Below, one piece after another: positions 1 to 12,207 of a DNA stretch of 64,000 nucleotides. Source of the DNA: Ahaetulla prasina (taxonomy: Eukaryota; Chordata; Lepidosauria; Squamata; Colubridae); assembly GCF_028640845.1 (NCBI RefSeq), contig NC_080539.1, positions 193,325,436 through 193,389,435 of the forward strand, read 5' to 3'. A program made the translations under genes and the position numbers. How positions within the stretch are numbered: position 1 is the stretch's first letter; each line of letters starts with the position of its first letter. The notes beneath the pieces were generated by a model. The model saw nothing but the letters and a program-made list of their open reading frames with translations, was not told the DNA's origin and searched no databases.

Positions 1-795
1 CCTATCTTCTGGGTTGTTGGCTATTCATGCCAGCTTGATGTCATCTGCAAATTTGATTAGTTCCCCTTTTATTCCCTCATCTAAATCATTTATAAAGTTA
101 TTGAAGAGTACTGGACCTAAAACAGAACCTTGGAATATTCTACTGCATCCTTCCCTCCATGTAAATCAGGTATGTCAAACTCAAGGCCACAGGCCCAGAT
201 TTGACCCATGGGGTGCTTAGATCTGACCTGTGGGGCCGCCCTGGAAACAATAAAAGACTGGCCCCTGGTGCCTCTGCCAGTGAAAATGGAGCTCGGGAGG
301 GCCCTCCCAAGCTCCATTTTTGCTGGCAGTGCATTGCAGGAGGCTGTTGCAGCCGAAAATGGAGCCTGAGAGCCCGTTTTCACTGGCAGAAGTACTCGAG
401 TGATGTCGAGTTGACCATGTGGCCCTCAGTGAAATCGAGTTTGACACCCTGATGCAGATGTTGTTCCATTAAGAACTACATGCTGAGTGTGGTTTATCAG
501 CCAGTTACAAATCCATCTGGTGGTGATGCTTTTTATCCCATATTTTTCTACCTTACCATAAGTAGGTTCTGGTCTACTTTGTCAAATGCCTTACTGAAAT
601 CCAAGTATACTCTGTCCACAGCATTTCATTGATCCATTAATTTAGTCACACTGTCAAATAATGAAATAAAATTGATTTTGCATGATCTGTTTTTGCCCAT
701 GCTGGCTTCTAGGTATTACTTTACTTGCATCTAGGTATTCATAGATCTGTTGCTTGATTATCTTTTCCAGGATCTTCCCTTTCAAGGATTTCACA
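1..795 (-). mobile_element. CR1/L3-type LINE fragment (RT region), split by a hAT
   Basis: The minus strand carries the reverse-transcriptase part of the CR1 family repeated across the window. Recognisable pieces are the aspartate-bearing ADD region near 40, the GVPQGS-equivalent segment near 130, the Trp-Leu turn near 510, and the DFSKAF-equivalent near 590. The copy is diverged, with many stops. Positions 167-451 are a later insertion. It runs off the left edge of the window and its other end fades out near 795. Confidence 0.75.
167..451. mobile_element. hAT-type non-autonomous DNA transposon in CR1
   Basis: The ends are inverted: CAGGTATGTCAAACTC on the left, and GAGTTTGACACCCTG on the right. 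The flanks ATGTAAAT (159-166) and ATGCAGAT (452-459) are an 8-bp target duplication with two mismatches, as expected for hAT. The element sits exactly inside the CR1 copy, whose sequence resumes after it. It holds no transposase. Inside are partly palindromic GC-rich segments (AAAATGGAGC and GCTCCATTTT). Confidence 0.8.
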
Positions 796-1514
796 ACACA
801 TTAAAGGAAAGTCTGTTGTGTGAACACAGCCATAAAGTTAGGTAAAGATGTTTGAAAAACAAACAAACTAATCTATGGCAATTTATTTTATGTAAGGATT
901 TGAATGAAAATGTGCTCATTTTCCTATTCCGTGTTTTGCGACTATATTGTAATTTTGGTCAATGTAGAGAGTATTTAGCTGGGTTTTTTTGTCCATTTCT
1001 CTATCATCTACATCTTGTTGCTATGCAATCACTCCAAATGTAAATGTTTTGGATTCATACTTCAGTTTACTGGAGAAATCCCTGCAGTAAAAAGCCTCAG
1101 CTAATAATGTAATTAGCTTGAAATGGTAACATCGAAACTTATCAGTTAGATTTTTACTCTACTAAATTGTCTTAGTGTTGTCAAGGCACCAATAAATTTT
1201 ATTAATGACCTTAGAAATAAAAGATTAAATAAGTGAACCATGGTGAAAGACAACTTGCTCTCAAGAAGTGTAAGGATATGAAACATGATGTACGCTTTGA
1301 TATACATGGCATCATTATTCAAGTCAGTTTCTAGTTATCTTCACAACAACTTAACTCGGTGGCTCCCACTATAATTTCAAAAGAACAAGATTTGTAAGTC
1401 AAGATTCTGCCAGCTAATATTGCACACACATTGTTTCAGAAATTAAAAGGTAGAAACAATTATATGTGCTGGATTGAAGAATGTTATTTTTTTAAAAAAA
1501 TAGATGCTTAAGAA
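796..1514. other. unassigned intronic sequence
   Basis: AT-rich, without a convincing open frame, repeat family or RNA gene that I can recognise. Confidence 0.5.
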
Positions 1515-1657
1515 AAGGAAGGAGGGAGGGAGAGAGAGAGAGAGGAAGGAAGGAAGGAAGGAAGGAAGGAAGGAAGGAAAAGAAAGGAAGGAAGAAAGGA
1601 AGGAAGGAAGGAAATAAAGAGAAAGAAAGAAAGAAAGAAGGAGAGAGAGAGAGAGAG

Positions 1658-1713
<56 letters not shown>

Positions 1714-1714
1714 C
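1515..1714. repeat. purine microsatellite (GGAA/GAAA/GA)n
   Basis: About 200 bp made almost only of A and G on the + strand, moving from GGAA units to GA and then GAAA units and ending in GATA. The long Ser/Leu/Phe-rich frame on the other strand is a by-product of this tract. Confidence 0.95.
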
Positions 1715-2049
1715 AGAAATGGGCTTATTCCCTATTACTATATTTATCATGTTAAACTCAGTTCATGGGATAAAAAAGAGGATTTCCCTGCCCATAGTGA
1801 ACAATTAGCAAAAGATAGCCTCAAGGCTTCTCAGACTTAAGAGGATCTGAATTATGTGCATGCCATTCTCATAAAATCTAGTGGAAGTTGTGACTTTGCA
1901 TCCAGATAAATGAATAGCTTCATATTGTGTAGTGAATTAATTTTGTATTAAATATTCATAGATTGTAAGTCAAAGAAAGAAAATAAAATATTATACTGCT
2001 GATATTATGGGAGGTACAGCTGTTCTAAGGAAAGGGCAGCTATCCAGAG

Positions 2050-2480
2050 CTGTGCAGAGAAGAGCAACAAAGATGATTAGGGGACTGGAGACTAAAATAT
2101 ATGAAGAACGGTTGCAGGAACTCAGTATGTCTAGTTTAATGAAAAGAAGGACTAGGGGAGACATGATAGCAGTGTTCCAATATCTCAGGGGTTGCCAGAA
2201 AGAAGAGGGAGTCAAGCTATCCTCCAAAGCACTTGAAGACAGGACAAGAAGCAATGGGTGGAAACTAATCAAGGAGAGAAGCAACCTAGAACTAAGGAGA
2301 AATTTCCTGACAGTTAGAACAATTAATAAGTGGAACAACTTGCCTGCAGAAGTTGTGAATGCTCCAACACTGGAAATTTTTAAGAAAATGTTGGATAGCC
2401 ATTTGTCTGAAATGGTGTAGGGTTTCCTGCCTGGGCAGGGGGTTGGACTAGAAGATCTCCAAGGTCCCTTCCAACTCTGT
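2050..2480 (+). mobile_element. CR1/L3-type LINE 3' end
   Basis: This is the last ~120 codons of the reverse-transcriptase ORF ([13 protein letters not shown], then [30 protein letters not shown], and DSHLSEMV followed by a stop). After it comes the family 3' UTR (CCTGGGCAGGGGGTTGG, AAGGTCCCTTCCAACTCT). It is 5' truncated, as usual for LINEs, and close in sequence to the copy at 9268-10550. The UTR runs directly into a TTATG microsatellite. Confidence 0.9.
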
Positions 2481-2634
2481 TATTATGTTATGTTATGTTA
2501 TGTTATGTTATGTTATGTTATGTTATGTTATGTTATGTTATGTTATGTTATGTTATGTTATGTTATGTTATGTTATGTTATGTTATGTTATGTTATGTTA
2601 TGTTATGTTATGTTATTATGTTATGTTATCCATC
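2481..2634 (+). repeat. (TTATG)n tail of a CR1
   Basis: About 30 nearly perfect TTATG units begin immediately after the CR1 3' UTR, with one interruption near 2617. Its position shows that the tract grew from the LINE's terminal repeat. Confidence 0.95.
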
Positions 2635-3884
2635 CATAACAATGCCATCAATGTAAGAGTTGCAGTTTCCCATGTTTATGTTTTATCTTGGATTGTCAGA
2701 TCTAGATTGCAAAACTTCAAATGACTGTTAATTGGCAGCAAAGAGTTAGTATTTTCTGTCAAATGGTCATCCAGATTTTCTGCATTATTTTACCATTTGT
2801 AAGATCTCTATATCTGCAATCAAATATGGAAGGACAACAGCAAGCACCGAGAATTTGAAGAAACTGAAGTGAATTTTTTTCCAATGCCTGTCTTTGAAGA
2901 GTTCTCCTGTGGTACTGCTAAATCTTCATCTATTACAAATGTGGCATTGAGATACTTGCCTGCAATTATATCATTTAGGACATGGACAATTACATGAGTT
3001 TACATATCCAGGGTTATCTGCAACAATCCACGGTTTCTTCAAAATGACGGTATTTCCTTCATAATTTCTACCCTTCATGTACTTGCATATGACGTTGAAG
3101 TGCAAGTACAAGGGGGTGAAGTTAGCATAGCACATTTATCATTTGCTCTTCCTTACCTTATGAGCAAATGTCCATGATCATCCCAATTATTCCTTAGTTT
3201 ATATATCCACAATTAGTTACTTGCACAACTCCAATAATTCATAGTTAATTTGATCAATTTCAAGGTAAATGTGAGGCCATGTCAGTGCCACTGCTTTTCA
3301 CATAACATACCATAATATACCTTTCCATCAATATTTGTGTTAGCCCTATCTTTTTTTTTACACTTTAATTTCTTTTTGCCAGAAGCTTTTTAAATTATAT
3401 GTTACTTTTGGGATACATCTTTCCAATTACATGCTCTTCTGCATGAATTTTGCACCTACTCAAATCCATGGTGAATTTCTTTTACATTCCAGCTCTTAGG
3501 AAAATATTGTGTCAGATTCACAGGAATAAAGGAAGTTCACATAAAGAATGCTTGCTCATATTATCATCAATTTTAATCATTTAATGAGTTAAGATGCTAA
3601 TCTGACATCCAATTTAATTGGGAAAGGGATAGATAAGGCCAGTCCTTCCCTCTGCACATCATTTTATCTCTGTTTTCCTGCCAAAAGAAAGAAAGAAACT
3701 CTATATCCACCAATTTCCTGAATCTATATTTGCTCTGGTTTATTTGGTTATGATGATTCATATAAGTCCTCCTTCTATAAAGGGAGATCAGCTTATATAC
3801 TGTAGTTCCTCATCCTTTGCTTTATTCAAGCAAAGTTGCAGAAGATAGGTCATTAAGTATAACAGTAATAACAATGGGTCCTAA
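2635..3884. other. unassigned intronic sequence
   Basis: AT-rich with a few short homopolymers. I recognise no gene or repeat family. Confidence 0.5.
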
Positions 3885-4775
3885 CCAACAACATGAAATT
3901 TAATGTGGAGAAAAGCAATTTTTTACAGCTAGGCAGGAAAAACCAAAGGTACAAGTACAGATTAGGTGAAACCTGGCTCAAAAATAGTAACTGTGAGAGG
4001 GACCCTGGAGTCCTAGTAGATGATTACCTAACCATGAGCCAGCAGTATGCAGCAGCAATCAAATAAGCTAAGTTAAATAAGTGTATTAATACCACTTTAT
4101 AAACCCTTAGTAAGACTGCACCTGTAATACTGCATCCAGTTTTGGTCAAAAAGATGTTGAGACTTTGGAAGAAGTGCAAAGAAGAGCAACAAAGATGATT
4201 AAGGGCCTGGAGACCAAAACATATGAAAAAAGGTTGCAGGAATTGGGCATGTCATGTCAAATTTTTTAACTTTTAATTTCCAAACATTAGGGGTGCTCAA
4301 AAGTTGTGACATGCCTTGGATATTTTAACAATATTTTGGTTACTTTAATATAATGTAGATGTGCTTGATAAGTAACTACATAAATATTGTAACTTTTTAA
4401 CATTTTCTTTTTTGTTTCATTGGCCAGTCGAGAGAAAAGAAGAACTAGGGGTGACATGATAGCAATATTCCAGTATTTGAGGGGCTGTCACAAAGAAGAG
4501 GAGGGGGGGTTGTCAATTTATTTTTCAAAGCACCAGAAGGCAAGATAAGAAACAATGGATGGAAAGGATAGAAGTAACCTGGAATTAAGGAGAAACTTCC
4601 TAACAGGACAATTAGCTGGTCCAATGGAATAGTTTGCCTTCAGAAGTTGTGGGTGTGTCATCACTGGAAGTTTTTTAAAAAAGACTGGACAGCCACCTAT
4701 CTGAAATGTTATAGGGTGTCCTGCTTGAGCAGTGGTTTAGACTAGAAGGCCTCCAAGATCCGTTCCAGCTCTATT
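3885..4775 (+). mobile_element. CR1/L3-type LINE, diverged, with a 180-bp insert
   Basis: The copy follows the C-terminal half of the CR1 ORF (the NMKFN-like start, LGRKNQRYKYR, then the [13 protein letters not shown] segment) and ends in the family 3' UTR (CTAGAAGGCCTCCAAGATC, CCAGCTCTATTCTGATTG). It has many frameshifts and stops. Positions 4249-4428 are unrelated to CR1 and split it between GGGCATGTC and GAGAGAAAAGAAGAAC. Confidence 0.8.
4249..4428. mobile_element. unidentified insertion inside CR1
   Basis: About 180 bp of AT-rich sequence with no match to the CR1 copies elsewhere in the window. TGACATGCC near 4310 mirrors GGCATGTCA at the left junction. I see no clear terminal repeats or target duplication, so the class is open. 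It could be a short DNA element or filler at a deletion. Confidence 0.4.
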
Positions 4776-5257
4776 CTGATTGAACTGGCCCAAGGTTATC
4801 TTCATGGCCCAAAGTGATCTTCATAGCAGAGAGAGGTTTGAAACTGATCTTTCCAGTTCCAAGCTTTCCAGGCCATGTAGAACTGCATCATGTAACTGTT
4901 TCTACCTGGATCTCAAGCCTCTGACTACTTTTCACCAGGGCTGGAGATTTTTCAGGTTCTTATGAACAAGAAGAGTGGAGTGACAGAAAATAGAAAATGA
5001 ATGTGAATGCCACCTCCAACATGAACCTCTAGCAGTGTTTGTTAAAAATTGCTAAGCCTGAAACCAGACAGTTTTAATTCTCTTCCAACTAAGGGAAAGA
5101 TGAAGTGGAGGATATCAGGTGGTGAAAGTAGTCTTATACTGATACAATGCAAGCTCCACTGCTTTTGTATGGGCATTATGATGTCACATGTAGATTTGAA
5201 AGAAGCAGTGTTTGAGTAATGATAGAGCAAGGCTGCTCCAGGAAAGCAGTTTTGTAT

Positions 5258-5335
5258 CATTTTTAATTATGCACTGCCCAGAGTCACCCTGTGAAATGGG
5301 TAGTCTGTAAGTTGGATAAATAAATAAATAATAAT
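5258..5335 (+). mobile_element. old LINE/SINE 3' tail
   Basis: The stretch GCACTGCCCAGAGTCACCC, then GTAAGTTGGATAAATAAATAAATAATAATAAT, has the form of the degenerate 3' ends of old L2-like elements and their SINEs in squamates. Similar tails lie near 6180-6250 (minus), 8800-8862 (plus), 14125-14215 (minus), 43080-43165 (minus) and 55630-55690 (minus). Confidence 0.45.
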
Positions 5336-8300
5336 AATTTTGAAGAACTCTGGTTCCTATGATATGTCTGGAAGATGAAGCAGAAGAATAGAATTACAAA
5401 ATGGTTAACTTTTATATGTGGGCTTCGGCTGAAGTTTAAAATGTACAAATGTTGTCCTCATCTGAAAATAGACTATTTGGTATACCTCCTGATGGATTTT
5501 CAACTCATTGCTTGAATAAATTGCAGGAATTCTTGAATAAATAATTGCTTGAATGAATGATAGGGATGTTTTATATTGTAGTTTAAGGTGATTATTCTTT
5601 TTAACTTCAACTGAATTTTGCAGAATAGTTGGATTTCTGCTTCTTCTGGAGCTATTGGAAGCATTGAATAAATGACAGCTTTTTTTTTTTTAATTTAAGC
5701 TCCCTAATGATGGAAATGCATAATTGCAGTTGATATGCCAAATACATCCTCCCCTAGGAGCAGAAAAATCAAGGGGCATGATTTAAGATGTGGTAATTTC
5801 CAGATTAGATTACTGTATTGTCTTTCATGTGGTGCTGCCCTTGAAAGCTTTGTGAAATTACAACTGATTCATAATGTCTTGGCAGGTTGTTTGTTAGAAC
5901 ATGCTTTCTATAAACATATTATGCTTTTTCCCTTACCCTACCAGGATGTAGTTCTGAATTTTAAGTCAGAAAACTGTAAATAGTTTGAGACTTTAGCATG
6001 TTTTTTGTGTACAAAGAGACAGACTGATATATATTCATTTTAGTTTCAACTTTTGTTGACAGAGAATGTTGTATTTCACAGTTTCTAATGCCTCTATTTA
6101 GAATTGCACTTGATTGCATATATTAGAGGACCAGGTGAATCTCACTATGAATAATTTATAGAGAAGGAAGAAGATACAAATTTATTTATTATTCATTGCA
6201 TTTATATTCTGTCTTTTCTTTAGAGAGCTCAGGGCAGTCTATATGACACTCATTTTGTCCCCGCAATATAAATAAATGTTGCAACAAGCTGCATGCTCCA
6301 GTTGTGAAAATTAATTTTAGAAAGACATTTAGTTAAAGTAAAATTAAAGAAAAAAAGAATAGAGCACAGACTGAATCTGAGAACAGTGAGGGAATCAAAA
6401 CAGAGATTGGTTTTTCACTAAGGTAACCAACAGTTTGTGCAACATATGTTGTATCTTCAATTATTTTAGTTCTATTATTTAAAAAAACAGATTTGATATA
6501 AAATTTCAGTATTCCACATTATCATAAATATTACATTTTATGGAGCGGATGAAACATTTTGTGTTCAGTACAGACACTAACATTTAGAAAATACATGTTT
6601 GATTACACTAGAGAGGAAAGTGTGGGTACAGCCCGATTATCTCTTACCAAGAAAATTGACCCAAGCTGTATTTCCTGGACTACTCTGTAGATTGGAATAT
6701 AGTTACCTTTCAATTCCTGAACTTCTCTGGATTTTACCATGCAGTTTCAACTTAAGAATGACATACAATATATATTAGGGAAACTGTGTATGAAAATAAA
6801 TATTGTTTTCTTGCATTTTTGAACTCATAGAACAACATGGACCTGAAACAGAATTGAGGAAGGCTTGAAGTATAAGCAAAATAGAATTGGATGTGATGTA
6901 GAGTTTTCTATTCCCATAGGAGCCCAGTCCATATTCAAGCATGAGTATCAAATATTGGTTTGGGAGAGAAAACTACCCTCCAAGTGCCTTTTTAAAAAAG
7001 CCCGAAAAGCTTAGAAACTCACAGTCTGATTGGAACTGGTGCCAGGATAACATTTTCTCCCAAAGGCCTTTTGTGCATCCCCTTTCCAACAATACTGTTG
7101 TACTGAGTTAAATGGGTAGTTGGTTTTCAGGACAAAAGATGTGTGTTTAGTGTAATGTGTAGGCTGGTCTAAATCAATACTTTTGCAGCTGAATGAAATT
7201 GCGGAATGTACTAGAGATTTTGTAGAGCAAGAAATTGATCTCACTTCCCATTTGGCATGTTAACCAAAAGTCTATCTTTCTTTGATTTATTTTCGTAGCC
7301 TCCTGTGGATTTCATGAGAAACTTCGCTTTTGTAATTGTCCATTGATCTGTTATTTTAAACAGAAGGCAAAGTTTTCTGTTGTTTGTAATTATATCATTT
7401 GGTTGTTGACAACTAATAGCAAAACAAAAAAACAAAAACAAAAAACAAACCATGGGGTTTACATTTGTACCTTGTTGATGTTTTTTTATTAGTAATAAAA
7501 TAAAATTGATTATAGTTTAGAGTTTTTAAACTTTTCATTATTATAACTGCTGTGGATGTGGAAATAACAACAAAGCACATTTGAACTGACCCTTAACAAC
7601 ATCCGAACATGTTGTATTTGGAAGTATCCTATTGAAAGGATCTTTAAATGTACTTTAAAACTGTTGCTGAAAGAGGCTGATCAGGGTAACATTCTCTATA
7701 GACAAAAGGTTTAAAGGAAACTATTTCAGCCAGATTTTTTTTTGGGGGGGGGGAGGAGGGTTGTTTGCAAACTATGACTTACCAATAAGCCAAAAGAATC
7801 CTCTTTTGGTTAACATCAAATGTTTCCAGAGTTCATGTGTATCAAAGTATAAGCATTATGAACATTAAGACACAGTGTAAGTCCTGTTGTACAACAGGCA
7901 AAAGTAGAATCATCAATATGATCTCATTGAACTATTTGCTATAAACTAGAAAATGAGGCCAGGTATGCAAATGGAGCAGGAATCCACAAGAGGAAGCAAC
8001 TGTATGCTGAAAGATTGTGATAACCGCAGCAAAGTACAGAAGTACATTTTTCCAGCACCAAAGCATATTTAATAATTGGCAAGGGTCTGAATCTGCCCAG
8101 TAACAAGTCTCTGGGTAAAACTGAGTGAAGCAAAAAAAAGAATTAAGTTGCTTCTTTACGCCAGACTTCTCCCAGTGCTCCTAGCCAGTGTCTTGGCAAA
8201 GCCTGTTTTAATGAGGAAAGTGTATGTGTGAATGTTTACAGATGTAACTTTGTTTGATTAAATCAGTAAAACTTTATCATTGGTCTGATGATTATAGTCA

Positions 8301-9248
8301 GGTACTGATTAGCTTTATTTAAAGAAGATTCAGTTTATCTTGGGGATCTCTGCACCCATTGATAGTGTGAATGCATGTCTTCTTTGTAAATTTCCACGTC
8401 TATACCAGAATTGCCTCCTTCCTTTTCCAACCATACTCTCATCAAGGGTTAGGGGAGATTAGATAGTCCCTTGAAATTGGAAAGCAGTGAAGAGAGGCTG
8501 GGGTACTTGATTTCTACAGAGCAGTGGATGAAATCTATCTGACTATAAGTGAAACAGATTCTATATGGATTCAGTTTTCTTTAGCAGCACATAATCTGAT
8601 ATCTTTGCACATTGTAATTTACTGAATCATAGGAGAATTATCATATTCCCAATATGCCCAAAATGGAGTTAACCATCCACAAGTATCAACCTCAGGGGGA
8701 TTTTGGGCTTGTAGTATGAAATTATTTCAAGAGAAAACGAAGGATTAGGGTCAGTGGGAATATGCCAAATTTTCCAGTGAAGTATAACCACCAGAGTTGT
8801 GCTCTAAGATGGGTGGCTGTGCACATCTTTTAAATAAAAATAAATAAAATAAATAAATTGGGGAGAGCACAGAATCCTGATTGGGTGTATGTTAAAAAAC
8901 AGACTTTTGATTTGATCTGACCATGTGAAATAAGTAGTTTTCAACATTTAGTGACCACCTAGATGTATTTTCTCCATGAGGAAAATGTGGAATTGATTAG
9001 TAGGTACAGATCAAAAAACATTGCTTGTTTTTACTATTTATACCTATTAATCCAAATAATATATGCACTTTCCTTATAACCAAAATGATTGGAAGAGTCA
9101 CACTCTTCATATGCTGGTCATGACTGATGGTGATGTAATGCTTGACTTTGAACCTCCATAGAGATATTTCCATTAAAATCTATCTAAGTCTGGAATAGCA
9201 CCTTGAAAGAAAGCCAAAAGCAAATGGTGAACAAAATTCTACTCCATA
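5336..9248. other. unassigned intronic sequence
   Basis: Mostly AT-rich, apparently unique sequence. It holds two degenerate LINE-like tails (6180-6250 and 8800-8862) and a T8/G10 homopolymer run near 7735-7757. The open frames at 5735-5983, 7011-7244 and 7939-8133 have no recognisable domains and look like chance. Confidence 0.5.
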
Positions 9249-9267
9249 TTTTTGCCTTAGAGGTGAT

Positions 9268-10550
9268 CTTTTGCCTTAGAGGTGATCACCGAACACCTAG
9301 AAGCAAACAAAATAATAACCAAAAGCCAACATGGGTTTGTCAAAAACAGATCATGCCAGACTAATCTTATTGCATTCTTTGACAAAGTGACAAAATTAGT
9401 GGACCAGAGGAATGCTGTCGATATAATTTACTTGGACTTCAGTAAAGCATTTGATGAAGTAGACCATAATCTACTACTAGATAAAGTAGAAAAATGTGGG
9501 TTAGACAGCACCACCACCAGATGGATTCGTAACTGGCTGACCAACCGCACTCAACGTGTAGTCCTCAATGGAACTACATCCACATGGAGGGAAGTATGCA
9601 GTGGAGTACCCCAAGGCTCTGTTTTAGGCCCAGTACTCTTCAACATCTTCATCAATGACTTGGACGAGGGGATAGATGGGGAACTCATCAAATTTGCAGA
9701 TGACACCAAGCTGGCAGGAATAGCCAACACTCCAGAAGATAGGCTCAAGATACAGAAAGATCTTGACAGACTTGAACATTGGGCACTATCTAACAAAATG
9801 ATATTCAACAGTAAAAAAAGTAAGATTCTACATTTAGGCCAAAAAAACAAAATGCACAGGTACCGGATATGTGGTACCTTGCTCAATAGCAAAGTGAGAG
9901 AGATCTTGGAGTCCTAGTGGACAACCATTTAGATATGAGCCAGCAGTGTGCAGCAGCTGCCAAAAAAGCCAACACAGTTCTGGGCTGCATAAACAGAGGG
10001 ATAGAATCAAGATCACGTGAAGTGTTAATACCACTTTATAATGCCTTGGTAAGGCCACACTTGGAATATTGCATTCAGTTTTGGTCGCCACGATGTAAAA
10101 AGGATGTTGAGACTCTAGAAAGAGTGCAGAGAAGAGCAACAAAGATGATTAGGGGACTGGAGGCTAAAACATATGAAGAACGGTTGCAGGAACTGGGTAT
10201 GTCTAGTTTAATGAAAAGAAGGACTAGGGGAGACATGATAGCAGTGTTCCAATATCTCAGGGGTTGCCACAAAGAAGAGGGAGTCAGGCTGTTCTCCAAA
10301 GCACCTGAGGGTAGAACAAGAAGCAATGGGTGGAAACTGATCAAGGAGAGAAGCAACTTAGAACTAAGGAGAAATTTCCTGACAGTTAGAACAATTAATC
10401 AGTGGAACAACTTGCCTGCAGAAGTTGTAAATGCTCCAACACTGGAAATTTTTAAGAAAATGTTGGATAGCCATTTGTCTGAAATGGTGTAGGGTTTCCT
10501 GCCTGGGCAGGGGGTTGGACTAGAAGACCTCCAAGGTCCCTTCCAACTCT
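9268..10550 (+). mobile_element. CR1/L3-type LINE, 5' truncated, best-preserved copy
   Basis: The copy starts inside the reverse-transcriptase domain and runs to the family 3' UTR and a (TTA)n tail. It is the least decayed CR1 here: one frame covers 9282-9917 and a second covers 9917-10492, with only one break between them. At the 5' junction a 19-bp segment, TTTTGCCTTAGAGGTGATC, is repeated in tandem (about 9250-9287). Confidence 0.95.
9282..10492 (+). pseudogene. CR1 reverse-transcriptase ORF, one frameshift
   Basis: This is the C-terminal two thirds of a non-LTR reverse transcriptase, which copies the LINE RNA at a nicked target. Motifs seen in order are GFVKNRSCQTNL, YLDFSKAFDEVDH (first catalytic Asp), [28 protein letters not shown] (the ADD pair, equivalent to YxDD) and LHLGQKNK. 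A small deletion near 9885-9905 shifts the frame. The second part then carries the thumb and C-terminal region ([30 protein letters not shown]) and ends in a stop at 10492. The endonuclease domain is absent through 5' truncation. Confidence 0.9.
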
Positions 10551-10554
10551 GATA

Positions 10555-10617
<63 letters not shown>
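10551..10617 (+). repeat. (TTA)n tail of a CR1
   Basis: About 20 TTA/ATT units directly follow the CR1 3' UTR after TCTGATA. Compare the TTATG tail at 2481. Confidence 0.95.
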
Positions 10618-10867
10618 CTTGAATATTTAAATCAATAAAGCAGAGTTGGAAATGTGCACACACAGCCCCAGGCGGTTTTTGAGGAGCTCTTATCTATTTT
10701 GCTATCTATTAGGAAAAAGTCACAAGATTGGATGTTTTCATTTGAAATCTCTTAAATATGAGACATTTTAAGGTAAAACTGCTAAATATCATGTAAGATT
10801 TAGCAATCTCATGTTATCTTTCAATATTTGTTATGTTTAGCTTCATTTTTAGTTTCAGTGCTGTTGC

Positions 10868-12207
10868 ACAAAGATCACACAGTGATTAAGTTAGTGGATC
10901 AAGGAAATGTATACTTACACTTCAGGAAGGCATTTGACAAAGTAGACCACAACCTACTTGGTAAAATAGAACAGTGTGGGATAGATAGTACTACCACCCG
11001 ATGGATTCACAATTGACTGACATATTGCACTCAACGTGTAGTCCACAACGTGTAGTCCACGTGTAGTCTTCCTTGATGAACGTATCTTTTCTTTTATGTA
11101 CACTGAGAGCATATGCACCAAGACAAATTCCTAGTGTGTCCAATCACACTTGGCCAATAAAATTCTATTCTATTCTATTCTATTCTATTCTATTCTATTC
11201 TATTCTATTCTATTCTATTCTATTCTATTCTATTCAATGGACCTATCTTTACATAGAGGGAAGCATGCAGCATGGTTCTGGGGCAAGTGCTCTTCAACAT
11301 ATTCATAAATGATCAAAATGAGGTAGATAGAAGGAGAGCTCATCAAATTTGCAGATGACATCAAGTTGGGGGCAATTGTTAACACTTTGGAGGATAGACT
11401 CAATATTCAGAAGGATCTTCAAAGACTTGAGCATTGGGCTCTAGATAACAAGATACAGTTCAATGGTGAGAAAAGTAAGATCCTGCACCAACGCAGGAAA
11501 AATCAAATGCACACATATAGAATAGGTGACACCTGGCTCAACAGTACTAACTGTGAAAGGGATCTAGGTGTCCTAGTGACCCACCACATAAGTATGAACC
11601 AGCAATGTGCTGCTGCTGTTAAAAAAGTTAATGCAGTCCTGGGCCACATCAACAAAGGGTTAGTTTCAAGATCATGAGAAATGATAATATTGCTTTATGC
11701 TGCATTATTGAGGCTACACTTGGAGTATTGCATCCAGTTCTGGTCACCAGAATATAAAAAAAGATGCTGAGACCCTAGAAAGAGTACAGAGAGGAGAAAC
11801 TAAGATGATAAAGGTCTGCATGATAATTAATACTAGAAACAGTTAAGGTATATCTAGTCTAACAAAGATAAGAATTAGGGGTGACATGACATCTGCCTTC
11901 TGGTACATAAGGGGCTGCCACAGAAAGGTTGGGGTTGACTTATTCTCTAAAACTCCTGAGGGCAGGACAAAAAGCAATGGCTGGAAACTCATTAAAGAGA
12001 TCCAATTTGGAACAAAGGAGAAACTTCCTGAAAGTGTAAACTACTAGCAAATGGAACAGCTTGTCTGCTGGAGTTGTGGCTCCTCCATCGCTGAAGGTTA
12101 TTAAGAAAGGATTGGACATCCATTTGTCTGGGGTGATATAAGGTCTCCTGCCTTGGATAGGGGGCTGGACTAAAGACTTCCAAAGGCCCTTCTAGCATAT
12201 AATTATA
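10868..12207 (+). mobile_element. CR1/L3-type LINE, old copy split by another LINE tail
   Basis: The RT region begins with VIKLVDQGN and a FRKAFDKVDHNLL segment. It is interrupted at about 11068-11234, then resumes with FADDIKL, LEHWALDNKIQFNGEKSKILH, LGHINKGL and the thumb region, and ends in the family 3' UTR. It contains several stops and frameshifts. Just before the interruption CAACGTGTAGTCCA is repeated locally. Confidence 0.85.
11068..11234 (+). mobile_element. LINE 3' end with (ATTCT)n tail, nested in CR1
   Basis: The segment runs from CTTCCTTGATGAACGTATC through TGTCCAATCACACTTGGCC and AATAAA into about 15 ATTCT units. The same 3' end occurs in reverse at 29600-29830. It splits the surrounding CR1 copy. 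The pattern matches the snake LINE 3' ends described as seeding AATAG-type microsatellites. Confidence 0.85.

Noticed and set aside
1508..1750. 80-codon minus-strand frame rich in Ser, Leu and Phe
   Set aside because: It is only the translation of the (GGAA/GAAA/GA)n tract.
2485..2724. 79-codon frame with repeated MLCYV
   Set aside because: It is the translation of the TTATG microsatellite.
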